From positions 1 to 5,659 of the forward strand of contig CAZRYM010000137.1 in NCBI GenBank assembly GCA_964604305.1: 5,659 nucleotides of DNA, read 5' to 3'. Position numbers and translations under genes: made by a program. The notes beneath the pieces were generated by a model. It saw only the letters and a list, made by a program, of their open reading frames with translations. It had not been told where the DNA came from and made no database searches. Source of the stretch: JASUTC01 sp964604305 (GTDB lineage: Bacteria; Thermotogota; Thermotogae; MWEM01). Within the stretch, counting starts at the first letter, position 1; every line of letters starts with the position of its first letter. This document shows positions 5,527 to 5,659 of this stretch, piece after piece.

Positions 5527-5659
5527 ATGGAGCAAAGACCCTTGTATGAAATGGTAGCCGATTCAATACGCAAGTTACTCATTCAAAATCATCTCCAAGA
5601 GGGGGACAGCTTTCCCGGTGAATTTGAGTTGATGAAGGAATACTCCGTGGGGCGTGAAA
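5527..5659 (+). CDS. Partial GntR-family transcriptional regulator (N-terminal DNA-binding domain)
   Basis: Forty-four codons are present before the window ends. The protein begins MEQRPLYEMVADSIRKLL and continues through EGDSFPGEFELMKEYSVGRE. This matches the start of the GntR winged helix-turn-helix: an opening PLYxxxAxxIR helix, a GD-x-x-P turn, then the ELxxxxxVxR recognition region. The family usually has PSE after the turn, and here it is PGE, a small variation. The effector-binding domain that would separate the FadR, HutC or other subfamilies lies outside the window, so ligand and targets are unknown. The PLY opening fits HutC- or YtrA-like members at least as well as FadR. A consensus promoter with an overlapping palindrome lies directly upstream and points to autoregulation. 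It follows the kinase gene on the same strand after 280 bp and has its own promoter, so it is probably a separate unit. Confidence 0.85.
   Translation, partial: MEQRPLYEMVADSIRKLLIQNHLQEGDSFPGEFELMKEYSVGRE

Overview
This window most likely comes from a low-to-moderate GC Gram-positive bacterium of the Firmicutes, plausibly a clostridial or Peptococcaceae-type organism. The support is strong purine-rich Shine-Dalgarno sequences before every gene, AT-rich intergenic DNA, sigma-A-type promoters, Lys/Glu/Ile-rich proteins and a GntR-family regulator. The genus cannot be fixed from the sequence alone.

Layout. At the left edge (1-101, minus strand) is the start of a divergently transcribed gene with an N-terminal membrane or export segment; the rest lies outside the window. 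The divergent intergenic region (102-317) holds four CTTAG boxes in perfect 11-bp phase (153-190). This is the arrangement expected of a binding site for an OmpR/PhoB-type response regulator and it sits on the minus-strand promoter. The same region holds an extended -10 promoter reading rightwards. Next come two co-directional genes, 12 nt apart and evidently an operon. The first (318-3551) is a 1077-residue CheB-CheR fusion followed by a PAS domain, a heptad coiled coil and three more PAS domains. The second (3564-5246) is a 560-residue soluble PAS-HisKA-HATPase-REC hybrid histidine kinase. The 280-bp gap 5247-5526 holds a GC-rich hairpin resembling an interspersed palindromic repeat, a promoter with consensus -35 and -10 hexamers, and a double CCGG-centred palindrome over the expected transcription start. 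The right edge (5527-5659) is the first 44 codons of a GntR-family regulator.

How the genes work together. Both central proteins lack membrane segments, so they should act in the cytoplasm. The CheB-CheR-PAS protein has sensing domains and two opposing methylation enzymes but no kinase. The neighbour has a PAS sensor, a complete kinase core and a receiver, but no HPt and no output domain. Together they look like a sensory module that joins protein methylation chemistry to a phosphorelay. No MCP, CheA, CheW, HPt protein or stand-alone response regulator is visible here, so the methylation substrate and the phosphorelay outlet are unknown. The two genes share one reading frame and are separated by a single TGA and four sense codons. 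A split or fused form is therefore one nucleotide change away. The strong ribosome binding site before the second gene argues that it is a real separate gene.
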